DNA of 64,000 nt from Ornithinimicrobium sp. F0845 (GTDB lineage: Bacteria > Actinomycetota > Actinomycetes > Actinomycetales > Dermatophilaceae): the NCBI RefSeq assembly GCF_023015765.1, contig NZ_JALKAL010000007.1, positions 247,145 to 311,144 on the forward strand. Direction: 5' to 3'. The notes below the pieces were generated by a model. The model had not been told where the DNA came from. It made no database searches and saw only the letters and a list, made by a program, of their open reading frames with translations. This document shows positions 7,954 to 17,349 of this stretch, one piece after another. Made by a program: the position numbers and the translations under genes. How positions within the stretch are numbered: position 1 is the stretch's first letter; every line of letters starts with the position of its first letter.

Positions 7954-8757
7954 ATGACTTCTCCCGTTGCCCTGACGATCGCCGGCTCGGAGGCCACCGG
8001 TGGTGCCGGCGCCCAGGCCGACCTGCGCACCTTCCAGGCCCACCAGGTGTTCGGCGCGGTCGCCCTCACCTGCATCGTCTCCTTCGACCCGAACGCCGAC
8101 TGGGGTCATCGGTTCGTGCCGGTCGAGCCGCAGGTGATCGCCGACCAGCTGGAGGCCATCACCGCGGCCTACGACGCGGACCAGCTGTCAGTCACCAAGA
8201 TCGGCATGCTCGGCACCCCCGCGACGATCGAGACGGTGGCCAAGGTGCTGCAGCGGCGGCCGTTCGGCCAGGTCGTGCTGGATCCCGTCCTCATCTGCAA
8301 GGGGCAGGAGCCGGGTGCCGCGCTGGACACCGACACCGCACTGAAGGCCAAGGTGCTGCCGCTGGCCACGTTCGTCACGCCGAACCACTTCGAGGCCGAG
8401 TCGCTGTCCGGCCTGCAGATCCGCAGCGTCGAGGACCTCACCGAGGCCGCGCGCCGCATCCACGAGACGTCTGGTGCGGTGGTGCTCGCCAAGGGTGGGG
8501 TCAACCTGCCCGGACCGGACGCGGTCGACGTCTTCTTCGACGGCACGACCACCGAGACCCTCAGCGCCCCCAAGGTCGGGGAGGTGCAGGTGGCCGGGGC
8601 CGGCTGCACGCTGGCTGCCGCCGTCGCCGCCCGCCTGGCGTTGGGTGACTCCCCGCTGGAGGCCGCCCGGGCGGCCAAGGCGTTCGTCACGGCGGGCATC
8701 CAGGAGCGCCTGGTCTCCCAGGCGCCCTTCGACGTGGTGCGCCAGCGGGCCGTATGA
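7954..8757 (+). CDS. Pyridoxal / hydroxymethylpyrimidine kinase (PdxK/ThiD2-like)
   Basis: A 267-residue ribokinase-superfamily kinase. The substrate loop at the N-terminus ([16 protein letters not shown]) and the C-terminal anion hole/catalytic loop [12 protein letters not shown] are characteristic. The Cys in that loop, where ribokinases have Asp, is typical of the PdxK/ThiD2 group that phosphorylates pyridoxal, pyridoxine or HMP. It overlaps the EamA exporter by four bases (ATGA) and is divergent from a PLP enzyme, which favours a vitamin B6 role. A weak -10 (GACCAT) six bases before ATG suggests leaderless transcription. Confidence 0.87.
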   Translation: MTSPVALTIAGSEATGGAGAQADLRTFQAHQVFGAVALTCIVSFDPNADWGHRFVPVEPQVIADQLEAITAAYDADQLSVTKIGMLGTPATIETVAKVLQRRPFGQVVLDPVLICKGQEPGAALDTDTALKAKVLPLATFVTPNHFEAESLSGLQIRSVEDLTEAARRIHETSGAVVLAKGGVNLPGPDAVDVFFDGTTTETLSAPKVGEVQVAGAGCTLAAAVAARLALGDSPLEAARAAKAFVTAGIQERLVSQAPFDVVRQRAV

Positions 8758-9653
8758 CGGACGCGCGGGCGGCTGCCCGCACCGGGGCGCTCATGGCGCT
8801 GGCCTCGATGTTCTGCGTGCAGCTCGGTGTCGTCGCGGCCTTCTCGGTGTTCGACCGCATCGGCCCGGACGGAGCGGCCTGGCTGCGGCTGTCCTGGGCC
8901 GGGCTCATCTTCGTGGTGCTGGTGCGGCCACGCCCCCTACAGCTCCCGCGGCGGGACCTGGTGGCCTGCCTGGCCCTCGGTGTGGTGACCGCCTTCATCA
9001 CCATCCTGTTCATGTTTGCCGTCGAGCGCATCCCGGTCGGCACCGCGAGCGCGCTGGAGTTCCTCGGTCCCCTGGGCGTGGCGGTGCTGCGCAGCCGCAA
9101 CCGCCGGGCGGTGATCTGGCCGGTGCTGGCCCTCGTCGGGGTGCTGCTGCTCACCGAGCCGTGGCGCAGCACGGTCGACCCGGTCGGCGTGGCCTACGCC
9201 CTCGGCGCCGCCGCCTGCTGGGCGCTCTATATCCTGCTCACCCAGCGGGTTGGTGACGCGGTCTCCGGGCTGCAGGGGCTGGCGATCTCGATGCCGGTAG
9301 CCGCGATCGTCGCGACCGTCGTGCTGGGCGGCTCCGTCATCCCCGACCTGACCTGGACGAACGCGCTGATCGGGCTCGGCCTAGCGGTCCTCCTACCGGT
9401 GGTGCCGTTCGCCCTGGAGATGCTGGCGCTCCGCCGGATGACGACTGCCTCCTTCGGCACCCTCATGGCGCTCGAGCCAGCGATGGCGCTGGTGCTCGGC
9501 CTGGTGATCCTCAGCCAGCAGCCCGGGGCGCTCCCGGTCGTGGGCATCCTCTTCGTGGTCGCGGCCGGCATCGGCGCCGAGCGCACCGGCGCCCGGGACG
9601 ACCGCCCGCCGGAGCAGACCCGCGACATCGACCCGGGCTACGTCGTGCCCTAG
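8754..9653 (+). CDS. EamA (drug/metabolite) family exporter, RhtA-like
   Basis: A 299-residue protein with about ten hydrophobic segments arranged as two EamA repeats (about 12-135 and 145-280). The second contains the conserved [15 protein letters not shown] and [16 protein letters not shown] stretches seen in RhtA-type threonine/homoserine exporters. The tail is acidic and cytosolic. It probably exports amino acids or related metabolites. Its ATG overlaps the kinase stop, so it is co-expressed with the B6/HMP kinase. Confidence 0.9.
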   Translation: MTDARAAARTGALMALASMFCVQLGVVAAFSVFDRIGPDGAAWLRLSWAGLIFVVLVRPRPLQLPRRDLVACLALGVVTAFITILFMFAVERIPVGTASALEFLGPLGVAVLRSRNRRAVIWPVLALVGVLLLTEPWRSTVDPVGVAYALGAAACWALYILLTQRVGDAVSGLQGLAISMPVAAIVATVVLGGSVIPDLTWTNALIGLGLAVLLPVVPFALEMLALRRMTTASFGTLMALEPAMALVLGLVILSQQPGALPVVGILFVVAAGIGAERTGARDDRPPEQTRDIDPGYVVP

Positions 9654-9661
9654 CACCAGCC

Positions 9662-9687
9662 CACCAGCCCACCGTTCGGCGCTGGTG
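9662..9687. terminator. Possible bidirectional terminator hairpin
   Basis: CACCAGC at 9662-9668 pairs with GCTGGTG at 9681-9687 over a 12-base loop, between the convergent EamA and PASTA-protein genes. There is no T-tract, as is common in such GC-rich genomes. Confidence 0.4.
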
Positions 9688-9725
9688 AATCGGAGAGGTA
9701 GACCGGCAGACGTCTCCACCGCTGC

Positions 9726-10880
9726 TCAGGGCAGGGCAACCACCCGCAGGTTCCAGTCCACGGAGTCCCCGGTCTCGACCTGCAGGCGGTAGGAGCCCGC
9801 CAGCGGCAGCCCGGTGGCGCCCTCGGCCGTCCCGTTGACCTCCACGAGCACAGCCACCTCGTTGTCGTCGGCATCGACCACGGAGACGGTGTGCTCCCCG
9901 TCACCGGTGAAGGAGTAGGCCAGCACGTGCCGCGTCCCACCCGCCAGCTCCGCCACATCGGTGGTGGCCGGCCCGGTCCCCTCGGCGTCGAAGACCGTCT
10001 CCGCCTCAGGGTCGGGGGCCGGGTCCGGCTCGGAGGCCACGCTGACCACCAGCGCCGCCCCGGACAGCATCGGCGTGCCGGACGGCGGGGTCTGCGCCAC
10101 GACCGTCCCGGCGTCGACCTGATCGGTCGCCGAGGGGATCTGCACCAGGAGCCAGCCGTTCTCCTCCGCGACGGTGGCCGCGTCCTCGGAGGTGCCTCCC
10201 ACGAGGTCGGGCGTCGCGACCATGGCCTCGTCGAAGTCCGCCAGGATCTCATCGATGCGCTCCTGGAGCCGGGTGTTGTCCGCCTCCAGGTCGGCGACCT
10301 GCTCGGTCAGATCCTCGTTGTCCGTCGTCAGGCCCGCGACCTCCTCCGTCAGGGCGTCGACGTCGGCAGCCAGTCCCTCGTTCTCGGCGGTGAGCTCGGC
10401 CACGCGGTCCTCGCCCGCCGTCCCCTGCGCCTCGAGCTCGGCTGTCAGATCCTCGACCTCGGCCTCCAGGTCGGCGTTGGCTGCGGTGAGGCGGTCGACC
10501 TCAGCCTCAAGCTCTGAGGAGTCGTCACCGCCGGAGAAGATCAGCCAGCCCAGCACCAGACCGGCCACGAGCGCACCGAGCGCGGCGAGCAGCGGGACCA
10601 GCCACTTCGACCCGGCCTCTTCCTCTGGCACGGGGTCCGGCGGTGGTCCTCCCTGGTCCGGGTAGCCACCCGGGGTTCCCTGCTCCGGGTAGCCACCCGG
10701 GGTTCCCTGCTCCGGGTAGCCGCCCGGGGCACCCTGGCCTGAGTAACCGCCCGGTGCACCCTGGCCCGGGTAGCCGCCCGGGGCTCCCTGTCCAGCCGAC
10801 CCGTAGCCCGGGCGCGGGATCTCGCGGGTAACGTCGGCGTCACCGGGCTGCGGTGGCTCGTCCCAGGGTCTGTCGGTCAT
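9726..10880 (-). CDS. Single-pass membrane protein with GYP repeats, coiled coil and PASTA-like domain
   Basis: A 384-residue protein. Residues 31-77 form a cytosolic tail of five 9-residue QGxPGGYPx repeats. One membrane helix covers about 93-115. Outside it are an acidic heptad coiled coil (about 122-225) and a PASTA-like domain (about 226-290, with ATPDLVGGTSEDAATVAEENGW and a TPPSGTP turn). A C-terminal beta-rich domain (about 305-384) resembles bacterial pre-peptidase C-terminal folds. PASTA domains bind peptidoglycan fragments, so a wall-linked scaffold is plausible. There is no kinase or transpeptidase domain. A ribosome-binding site (GGAGGT) precedes the ATG. Confidence 0.8.
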   Translation of the reverse strand: MTDRPWDEPPQPGDADVTREIPRPGYGSAGQGAPGGYPGQGAPGGYSGQGAPGGYPEQGTPGGYPEQGTPGGYPDQGGPPPDPVPEEEAGSKWLVPLLAALGALVAGLVLGWLIFSGGDDSSELEAEVDRLTAANADLEAEVEDLTAELEAQGTAGEDRVAELTAENEGLAADVDALTEEVAGLTTDNEDLTEQVADLEADNTRLQERIDEILADFDEAMVATPDLVGGTSEDAATVAEENGWLLVQIPSATDQVDAGTVVAQTPPSGTPMLSGAALVVSVASEPDPAPDPEAETVFDAEGTGPATTDVAELAGGTRHVLAYSFTGDGEHTVSVVDADDNEVAVLVEVNGTAEGATGLPLAGSYRLQVETGDSVDWNLRVVALP

Positions 10881-11006
10881 AGCGGACCTCCTCGTCACCC
10901 AGATCCTCGCGGCTCTGGCCATCGCATGTCCAGAGGGGCCGTGCGGGACGGCCCTCCCGCGACCCGGCTCGACGGGCCTACCTGCGCACCTTCAACCCTC
11001 GCGGAC

Positions 11007-12035
11007 CTACCCCTCGCGGGCCTGCTGCCACAGGTCGATGCCGGCGTCCACGGCATACTGCTCGATCTGGGCCAGCTCGTCGGAGGTGAAGGTGAGCTGG
11101 TCCACGGCCCCCAGGTTCTGCTCCAGCTGCTCGACGCTGCTGGCGCCGACGAGAACCGAGGTCATCCGGGCGTCGCGCAGCACCCACGCCAGCGCCAGCT
11201 GCGCCAGGCTCTGTCCGCGGCCCGCTGCCAGCTCGTGCAGCGCCCGCACGTGGGCCAGGGACTGCTCGGTGAGCATGTCGGGCGAGAGGGACTTGCCCTG
11301 ACTGGCGCGCGAGCCCTCGGGGATGCCGTGCAGGTAGCGGTCGGTGAGCATCCCCTGGGCCAGCGGTGAGAACGCGATGCAGCCGGCGCCGACCTCCTCC
11401 AGGGTGTCGAGGAGCTGGTCCCGCTCGATCCAGCGGTTCAGCAGCGAGTATGACGGCTGGTGGATCAGCAGCGGCGTGCCCAGGTCGGCCAGGATCGCCG
11501 CCGCCTCGCGGGTTGCCTCGGCGGAGTAGGAGGAGATCCCGACATACAGCGCCCTGCCCGACCGGACGATCGCGTCGAGGGCGCCCATCGTCTCCTCCAG
11601 CGGCGTCGAGGGGTCGGGACGGTGGTGGTAGTAGATGTCGACGTAGTCCAGCCCCATCCGCTGCAGCGACTGGTCCAGGCTGGCGATCAGGTACTTGCGC
11701 GAACCGCCGATCTGGCCGTAGGGGCCGGGCCACATGTCCCAGCCGGCCTTGCTGGAGATCACCAGCTCGTCCCGCACGCCAGCGAAGGAGCGGCGCAGGT
11801 GGCGACCGAAGTTCTCCTCGGCCGCGCCATAGGGCGGGCCGTAATTGTTGGCCAGGTCGAAGTGGGTGACGCCGAGGTCGAAGGCGCGGCGCAGCACCTG
11901 CTCCTGCCGCTCGAACGGCACGTCGTCGCCGAAGTTGTGCCACAGCCCCAGCGACACGGCCGGCAGGTCGAGGCCGGAGCGACCCGTCCGGCGGTAGGGC
12001 ATCGAGTCGTAGCGCGCGGGGTCCGGGGAGTACAT
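11007..12035 (-). CDS. Aldo/keto reductase, L-glyceraldehyde 3-phosphate reductase (YghZ/Gpr)-like
   Basis: A 342-residue TIM-barrel NADPH-dependent reductase. The catalytic tetrad is visible as Asp60, Tyr65 (HFDLANNYGPPYG), Lys96 (LVISSKAGWD) and His138 (YYHHRPDP). The MYSPDPARYDSMPYRRTG opening and WPGPYG insertion are diagnostic of the YghZ/GPR subfamily, which detoxifies L-glyceraldehyde 3-phosphate and methylglyoxal. ATG 12035 is chosen over ATG 12044 because CAGGAT plus seven bases precedes it, a leaderless arrangement. It is divergent from an amino-acid permease. Confidence 0.92.
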   Translation of the reverse strand: MYSPDPARYDSMPYRRTGRSGLDLPAVSLGLWHNFGDDVPFERQEQVLRRAFDLGVTHFDLANNYGPPYGAAEENFGRHLRRSFAGVRDELVISSKAGWDMWPGPYGQIGGSRKYLIASLDQSLQRMGLDYVDIYYHHRPDPSTPLEETMGALDAIVRSGRALYVGISSYSAEATREAAAILADLGTPLLIHQPSYSLLNRWIERDQLLDTLEEVGAGCIAFSPLAQGMLTDRYLHGIPEGSRASQGKSLSPDMLTEQSLAHVRALHELAAGRGQSLAQLALAWVLRDARMTSVLVGASSVEQLEQNLGAVDQLTFTSDELAQIEQYAVDAGIDLWQQAREG

Positions 12036-12229
12036 GTGGCCCATCCTGCCCCGGGCGCGCCGGGCCCGCGTACCGAACACCCCCAAGAATGCGTGGGAGG
12101 CGAACAGAACTTCCCCGTCGTGGCTGCGGGTCACCGCCACCGACCGGGATGCACCTCAGCCCGGACAGGTCTACGTTCAGTCCATTAGCCCGATCACGGA
12201 TGAGCCGACGCACGGATGGGGGAGAGCCG

Positions 12230-13687
12230 ATGAACGTGAGCCTCCGGGAACAGTTGCTGCGACGCAAGCCGCTGGACCGGGTCACCGCCGGCGGCAGCGA
12301 CGAGCACCTCCAGCGCAGGATCGGCACCTTCACGCTGATGCTGTTCGGCGTCGGGGCCACGGTCGGGACCGGCATCTTCTTCGTGATGCAGGAGGCGACC
12401 CCGGACGCGGGACCGGCCGTCGTGGTCGCCTTCATCGTCGCCGGCCTCGCGGCCGGGTTGTCAGCGATCTGCTACGCCGAGCTGGCCAGCGCCATCCCGG
12501 TCAGCGGGTCGACCTACTCCTACGCCTACCACTCGATGGGCGAGCTCGTCGCGATGGTCATCGCGGCCTGCGTGCTGCTGGAGTACGGCGTGGCCGCCTC
12601 CGCGGTCGCGGTCGGCTGGAGCGGCTACTTCAACGAGCTCACCAGCAGCCTGATCGGCTGGCAGCTGCCCGACGCGCTCTCCTACTCCCCCATCCCCTTC
12701 GAGGAGAACACCACCGGCCTGATCAACCTGCCGGCCGTGGTCCTGGTCTTCCTCTGCATGCTGCTCCTGATCCGGGGCGTCACCGAGTCGGCCCGGGCCA
12801 ACACGATCATGGTGCTGATCAAACTGGGCGTCCTCCTCATGTTCGTCATCATCGCCTTCACCGCCTTCGAGGCCGACCGGTTCGACAACTTCTGGGCCGC
12901 CGGGCCCGCCGGGATCAGCGCCGCCGCGGCCACGATCTTCTTCTCCTTCATCGGCCTGGACGCGGTCTCGACCGCCGGCGAGGAGGTGCGCAACCCCCAG
13001 AAGGCGCTGCCGCGGGCCATCATGGGTGCGCTCCTGGTCGTGATCACGGTCTACGTCCTGGTCGCCATCTCCAGCGTGGGCGCCCAGCCGCTCGAGGATT
13101 TCTCCGACCCGGAGCAGCAGTCCGCCGGCCTGTCGGTGATCCTCGGCAACATCACCGGCAACTCCACGGCCGGCACCATCCTCGCCGCGGGCGCCGTCAT
13201 CTCGATCTTCTCCGTCACCCTGGTCACCCTCTACGGGCAGACCCGCATCCTGTTCGCCATGGGCCGTGACCGGATGCTGCCCCGCAGGTTCGCGCACGTC
13301 AACCCGCGCACGCTGACCCCCAACTTCAACACCGTCGTCGTGGCGATCGTCGTGTCCCTCATCGCCGGGTTCGTGCCGGCCGACTACCTCTGGGACACCG
13401 TCTCGATCGGCACCCTGGGCGCCTTCATCACGGTGGCGATCGGCGTGCTCGTGCTGCGGCGCACCAACCCCGACCTGGAGCGGCCGTTCAAGGTGCCGGG
13501 TTATCCGGTCACCCCGATCCTGACCGTCATCCTGTGCGTCTACGTCCTGTCCGGCCTGGAACTGTTCACCTGGGTCGTCTTCCTCAGCTGGCTGGCCATC
13601 GTGCTCGCCTTCTACCTGGTGTGGGGCCGGCGCCAGTCGAGGCTGAACCCTGGACAGGCAGCGGCCGAGCCCGTGGAGATCTCATGA
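12230..13687 (+). CDS. APC family amino-acid permease
   Basis: A 485-residue protein with twelve membrane segments of the cationic-amino-acid/YfnA-type APC branch. Conserved features include helix 1 GVGATVGTGIFFV, helix 3 AICYAELASAIPVSGSTYSYAY, and helix 6 ATIFFSFIGLDAVSTAGEE. It imports or exchanges amino acids, and the specificity is not readable. GGGGGAG six bases before the ATG is a strong ribosome-binding site. The stop overlaps the next gene, a double universal-stress-protein, in an ATGA. Such transporter-USP pairs are recurrent. Confidence 0.93.
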   Translation: MNVSLREQLLRRKPLDRVTAGGSDEHLQRRIGTFTLMLFGVGATVGTGIFFVMQEATPDAGPAVVVAFIVAGLAAGLSAICYAELASAIPVSGSTYSYAYHSMGELVAMVIAACVLLEYGVAASAVAVGWSGYFNELTSSLIGWQLPDALSYSPIPFEENTTGLINLPAVVLVFLCMLLLIRGVTESARANTIMVLIKLGVLLMFVIIAFTAFEADRFDNFWAAGPAGISAAAATIFFSFIGLDAVSTAGEEVRNPQKALPRAIMGALLVVITVYVLVAISSVGAQPLEDFSDPEQQSAGLSVILGNITGNSTAGTILAAGAVISIFSVTLVTLYGQTRILFAMGRDRMLPRRFAHVNPRTLTPNFNTVVVAIVVSLIAGFVPADYLWDTVSIGTLGAFITVAIGVLVLRRTNPDLERPFKVPGYPVTPILTVILCVYVLSGLELFTWVVFLSWLAIVLAFYLVWGRRQSRLNPGQAAAEPVEIS

Positions 13688-14562
13688 CCGTCCTGGTCGG
13701 GCTCGGCCCGCAGGACGACCACTCGACGATCGAGTTCGCGGCGACCCTCGCCCGGTCCGACGGTCAGGACCTGGCCGTGGTGAGCGTGGTCCCGGCTCCC
13801 TGGCCGACGCCGATCTCCTCGGGGGTCGACAAGGAGTATGCGCAGTGGGCCGCCTCCCAGGGCAAGGTCGCCGCGGACCGGGCCCGGGCCTTCATCGACA
13901 CGCACTGCACCGGCGTGCGCGCCGAGGTCACCTGGGTGCGTGGCCGGTCGGCGCCGGCGGCCCTCCAGCGGGAGGCCGCCCGGAGGAGGGCGGACCTCAT
14001 CGTGCTGGGGTCCTCACGGAACATGGGCCGGATCGCGATCGGCTCGACGGCCGACGCCCTGCTGCACTCCTCCCCCATCCCGGTGGCCATCGGCGTCCAC
14101 GGCTACGCCGCCCCACGCGGTGGCGTCATCGGGCGGGCGACGGTCGCCTTCCGGGGCGACCGGCCCTCGCACCGCGCGTTGCGCCGCACCGCCGAGGTGT
14201 GTCAGCGCGCCGGGGCGTCGCTGCGCGTGGTGACCTTCGCGGTGACCAGCCAGGGCATGTTTACCGCCGGTGTCGGACGCAGTGAACGGCTGATCGCTGA
14301 CCAGTGGGTCGAGTCCGTCACCACCGAGCAGACCCGGGGTGTCAAGGCACTGGCTGACCTCGGGATCCGGCCCGGGGACGTGGAGCAGGCGGTGGCCCGG
14401 GGAGCCGACTGGACCGAGGCGCTCGGCCAGGTGGTCTGGCAGCCCGACGACGTGCTCGTGGTCGGGTCGTCCCGGGAGGGCCGACTGACCCGACTGTTCC
14501 TTGGGCCCACCGGCAGCCGCATCGTGCGGGCCGCCCCCGTGCCGGTGGTGGTCGTGCGCTGA
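13684..14562 (+). CDS. Tandem-domain universal stress protein
   Basis: A 292-residue protein made of two UspA folds. The first (about 1-140) ends in the nucleotide-binding motif VLGSSRNMGRIAIGSTADALLHSS. The second (about 150-292) ends in VVGSSREGRLTRLFLGPTGSRIV. Both fit the ATP-binding GxxGxx9G(S/T) pattern. It is cytosolic. Its coding region overlaps the permease by four bases, so it may modulate that transporter or respond to the same stress. It ends 22 bases from a convergent gene. Confidence 0.9.
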   Translation: MTVLVGLGPQDDHSTIEFAATLARSDGQDLAVVSVVPAPWPTPISSGVDKEYAQWAASQGKVAADRARAFIDTHCTGVRAEVTWVRGRSAPAALQREAARRRADLIVLGSSRNMGRIAIGSTADALLHSSPIPVAIGVHGYAAPRGGVIGRATVAFRGDRPSHRALRRTAEVCQRAGASLRVVTFAVTSQGMFTAGVGRSERLIADQWVESVTTEQTRGVKALADLGIRPGDVEQAVARGADWTEALGQVVWQPDDVLVVGSSREGRLTRLFLGPTGSRIVRAAPVPVVVVR

Positions 14563-14584
14563 GGTCACAACCTCTCGCGTCGGC

Positions 14585-15757
14585 CTAGAACCCCATGACC
14601 CGCACGAAGCGGGCGTCCCAGGCCTCGCCCGGGTGCGGCGCCCGGTCCGGATCCGGAGTGATGTTCTCCAGGTCGGCGTACAGCTGGTAGGCGCCGTCAG
14701 CCGTGCGGGACTCGACCTCGGTCACGCTCCCGAGCAGACGATCGAGATACTGCTCACCGTCGTCATAGGCGTCGACCAGCACGAGGGTGTACTCGTGGCC
14801 GACCTCGAGACGAGTGTCGGACTCCAGGACCGCCGGTTGCCCGTCGCTCCACCCCGGTGACACCTCGAGGGTGATGACCTGATCCCACGAGACCGGCGTG
14901 ATGGCCTCCGGGTGTGACCACAGCACGTCCCGCACGAAGAGATCCACCTCTCGCGCCGCCTGGTCGGCGCGGAGGGAGGCCGGATGGCGAGGCTCGACCT
15001 CACGCTCGGCGAGGACCTCGACCCAGACCACGTGGGAGCCCCAGTCCGCAAAGTCCTGCGGCGTGGTCGCGATGAGATAGGGGTCGGCCATGATCTCGAC
15101 CGGCTCGTCCCGCGGATAGGCCCACTGGATGTGGTCGTCGCAGGGCACCCGATACTCGGTGTCCTGACAGGCGAGGTCGAAGAGATCACGCTGGCCCAGC
15201 GGTTCGTCCAGCACGACCTCGACCTCGACCTCGTCGTTGCCGGGGCATGCATAGAGGCCCGATGGCAGCGGCTCAACGTCGATCCGGATCAGGACCCGGT
15301 CGCCCTCCGCGGTCACGACCGGCTCGAGCACCTGGCCGGTCCTGCCTCCCGAACACGCGGCCCGGGTGACGCCCACCCGTAGTGTCCGCGACTCCTCGGT
15401 CACACTGCCCGGATCGAGCAACCGCCAACTGGCGGGGTCACCGTCGGACTGTGCAGACCCTGTCGGGACCGGAGTCCCGGTGAGCTCTGCCCCGTCGGTC
15501 GGCGAGGGGTCAGTCTGGGTCGGCGACGACTCGGTCGGCACCGCCGGCGCCACGTCCTCGTCCGGGGTCAGTCCACCCGAGATCGTGAGGGCTCCGGCGA
15601 CGGCCGCCGCCGCGAGCACCGCGCCGCCCCCGGCAAACGCGGCCCGTCGGCGGCGGCGCATCCCGAGGCCTCGGGCCCAGGCGGCCTCGGCCAGGTCGAC
15701 CCGTGGGGTCTGGCCCACCGCCTGGTCCAGCACCTCATGCAGGTCCGTGCGAGTCAT
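14585..15757 (-). CDS. Membrane-anchored protein coupled to a SigE-type sigma factor (putative anti-sigma/sensor)
   Basis: A 390-residue protein with a cytosolic N-terminus of about 35 residues, a basic RRRRR stretch, one membrane helix (about 39-60), a Thr/Ser/Pro linker and a large external region with five cysteines. The start overlaps the sigma-factor stop by four bases. In many SigE-family loci the second gene encodes such an N-in/C-out protein, which restrains the sigma factor. No zinc-binding anti-sigma motif is present, so the anti-sigma role is inference from context. The external domain is not recognised. Confidence 0.75.
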   Translation of the reverse strand: MTRTDLHEVLDQAVGQTPRVDLAEAAWARGLGMRRRRRAAFAGGGAVLAAAAVAGALTISGGLTPDEDVAPAVPTESSPTQTDPSPTDGAELTGTPVPTGSAQSDGDPASWRLLDPGSVTEESRTLRVGVTRAACSGGRTGQVLEPVVTAEGDRVLIRIDVEPLPSGLYACPGNDEVEVEVVLDEPLGQRDLFDLACQDTEYRVPCDDHIQWAYPRDEPVEIMADPYLIATTPQDFADWGSHVVWVEVLAEREVEPRHPASLRADQAAREVDLFVRDVLWSHPEAITPVSWDQVITLEVSPGWSDGQPAVLESDTRLEVGHEYTLVLVDAYDDGEQYLDRLLGSVTEVESRTADGAYQLYADLENITPDPDRAPHPGEAWDARFVRVMGF

Positions 15758-16299
15758 GCGTGCTCACCTCCCTCACCGGTCAGCACCGGCTCCAGCCCCG
15801 GCAGCAGCCGGCGCAGGTTGGCCAGGGCGCTACTGGCCTGGCTCTTGACGGTCCCGCGGCTGATGCCGAGGATCTCGGCGATCTGCTCCTCCGGGAGGTC
15901 CTCGTAGTAACGGAGCACCAGCACTGCCCGCTGACGCGGCGCGAGCTCACCCAGGGCAGCACGCACCTCGGCACCCTCCACCCACTCGTCGGCTCTGTCT
16001 GGCCCGGCGTGCCGGGTGACGAAGTCGCCGTCGGGTGAGTGGACGTCATACGGCTGCTCGCGGCGCCACTTGCGCCAGTGGGAGATCGCGTCGCGATAGA
16101 GAATCCGGCGGATGTAGGCCTCGGGAGACCCGTGGCGCACCTGGTCCCAGCGACTGGCCACCTTGGCGAGCGCGTCCTGCAGCAGGTCCTGGGCGAGGTG
16201 GTGGTTGCCGCACATCAGCACCGCGGCCCGCAGCAGCGGGTCCTGGCGGGCCCGGACGAAATCCAGGAAGTCCTCATCGACCTGCACGCTGCTCACCAC
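15754..16299 (-). CDS. SigE-family (ECF) RNA polymerase sigma factor
   Basis: A 181-residue sigma-70 family regulator. Region 2 includes HHLAQDLLQDALAKVASRW and an AYIRRILYRDAISHWRKWRRE -10-binding helix. Region 4 includes LAPRQRAVLVLRYYEDLPEEQIAEILG and the helix-turn-helix SRGTVKSQASSALANLR. The long linker and motif style match the actinobacterial SigE family. Two GTG codons in a row open the frame. The first is annotated, and a GTG four codons later is possible given GGAGG just upstream. It is coupled to the membrane protein at 14585. Confidence 0.93.
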   Translation of the reverse strand: MVSSVQVDEDFLDFVRARQDPLLRAAVLMCGNHHLAQDLLQDALAKVASRWDQVRHGSPEAYIRRILYRDAISHWRKWRREQPYDVHSPDGDFVTRHAGPDRADEWVEGAEVRAALGELAPRQRAVLVLRYYEDLPEEQIAEILGISRGTVKSQASSALANLRRLLPGLEPVLTGEGGEHA

Positions 16300-16386
16300 C
16301 TCCGGCTGGGGCCATAGTGGTCTAACGGGTCCGGGGCGGCCCCAGGTTGTGTCGGCGGGTCACGATCTGGTCACGACTCTGACCGG

Positions 16387-17004
16387 TCACCCGTGGTCGC
16401 CCTGGCTGCGCCGGTAGGTGTGCCAGCTCTCGGTGATCTGGTAGCCGACCGCACGGTTCATCGCCAGGCTGGCGAGATTGCTGTCCGCGCCCCCCGTGCC
16501 GAAGTGGGTCTCGCCCTGCCCGGCGTGGGCGAGCACGGACGCAGCCTTCACCGCGCTCCCCAGCCCGCCACCGCGGTGTTGGGGGTGCACTGCCGTGAAG
16601 TCGGTCTCGACACGGTGCTCGAGCTTGCGGGTCACGGTCAGCGCGACCAGGGTCTCGCCCTGCCAGGCACCCCAGACCTGGCCGCGCTGCAGCAGTGCCG
16701 TGGCGGCGTCCTTGTCCAGCGGCTCGTGGCGAGTCGCCACCCCACCGGGATAGTCCGGCGCGGTCAGCCCGTCCAGTGCCAGCAGCTGGCGTATGTCGTC
16801 GGGCTGGGCCAGGCGCAGCACGTAGCCGGCGCTGTCCGCCCGGCCCACGAGCCGTTGCAGCCGGGCCAACGGCTCCGGGTCCGCCGGGTCGATCTCGAGC
16901 CGGGCGCCCCACGAGGTGGCGACGCGCTCCCACCCCTCCGCCTCCACCTGCCGGACGCGCGGGTCGGTGGAGCGCAGCACGATCTCGAGCTCTCGGGACG
17001 GCAC
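16387..17004 (-). CDS. GNAT family N-acetyltransferase
   Basis: A 205-residue protein with a GNAT fold in its second half. The acetyl-CoA pyrophosphate loop is HPQHRGGGLGSAVK. The final strand region GADSNLASLAMNRAVGYQ resembles GNATs that end in an (A)xNxxLGF-type motif. The N-terminal half is probably a degenerate GNAT or substrate domain. The substrate is unknown. It is likely the last gene of the MFS/thiamine-binding unit, starting 39 bases after it. The start is GTG. Confidence 0.82.
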   Translation of the reverse strand: MPSRELEIVLRSTDPRVRQVEAEGWERVATSWGARLEIDPADPEPLARLQRLVGRADSAGYVLRLAQPDDIRQLLALDGLTAPDYPGGVATRHEPLDKDAATALLQRGQVWGAWQGETLVALTVTRKLEHRVETDFTAVHPQHRGGGLGSAVKAASVLAHAGQGETHFGTGGADSNLASLAMNRAVGYQITESWHTYRRSQGDHG

Positions 17005-17043
17005 GTCAGGTGTCGCCTCTGCGGGACGGCATACGAGCCGGGC

Positions 17044-17349
17044 TCAGTCCTGATGAGCCAGGTGCGCCTCGACCCGCTCCACCTTCGCCCCGAGCTGGTC
17101 GGTGAACCCCGGGCGGATGTCGGCCTTGAGCACGAGGCCGACACGCGGCGAGGACTCGGCGACGACGTCGACGGCCTGCTTGACCACCGCCATCACCTCG
17201 TCCCACTCGCCCTCGATGTTGGTGAACATCGCGTTGGTCTCGCACGGCAGACCCGAGTCGCGGATCACCTGGACGGCGCGGGCCACGGCCTCGCTCACAC
17301 CGCCGGTCTCGTCCCCTCCCGCGGGGCTGATGCTGATGGCAACGATCAT
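17044..17349 (-). CDS. Thiamine-binding protein (MTH1187/YkoF-like, DUF77)
   Basis: A 101-residue ferredoxin-like fold protein. The family patterns IVAISISP at the start, CETNAMFTNIEGEWDEVMAVV in the middle and LVLKADIRPG late are clear. These small cytosolic proteins bind thiamine or related pyrimidines. Its ATG overlaps the stop of the MFS transporter by four bases, which hints that the transporter handles a thiamine-related or other vitamin-like substrate. Confidence 0.88.
   Translation of the reverse strand: MIVAISISPAGGDETGGVSEAVARAVQVIRDSGLPCETNAMFTNIEGEWDEVMAVVKQAVDVVAESSPRVGLVLKADIRPGFTDQLGAKVERVEAHLAHQD

Noticed and set aside
6978..8648. 556-codon plus-strand frame
   Set aside because: It overlaps the PLP lyase (opposite strand) and the kinase in the wrong frame, with Arg/Gly-rich nonsense composition.
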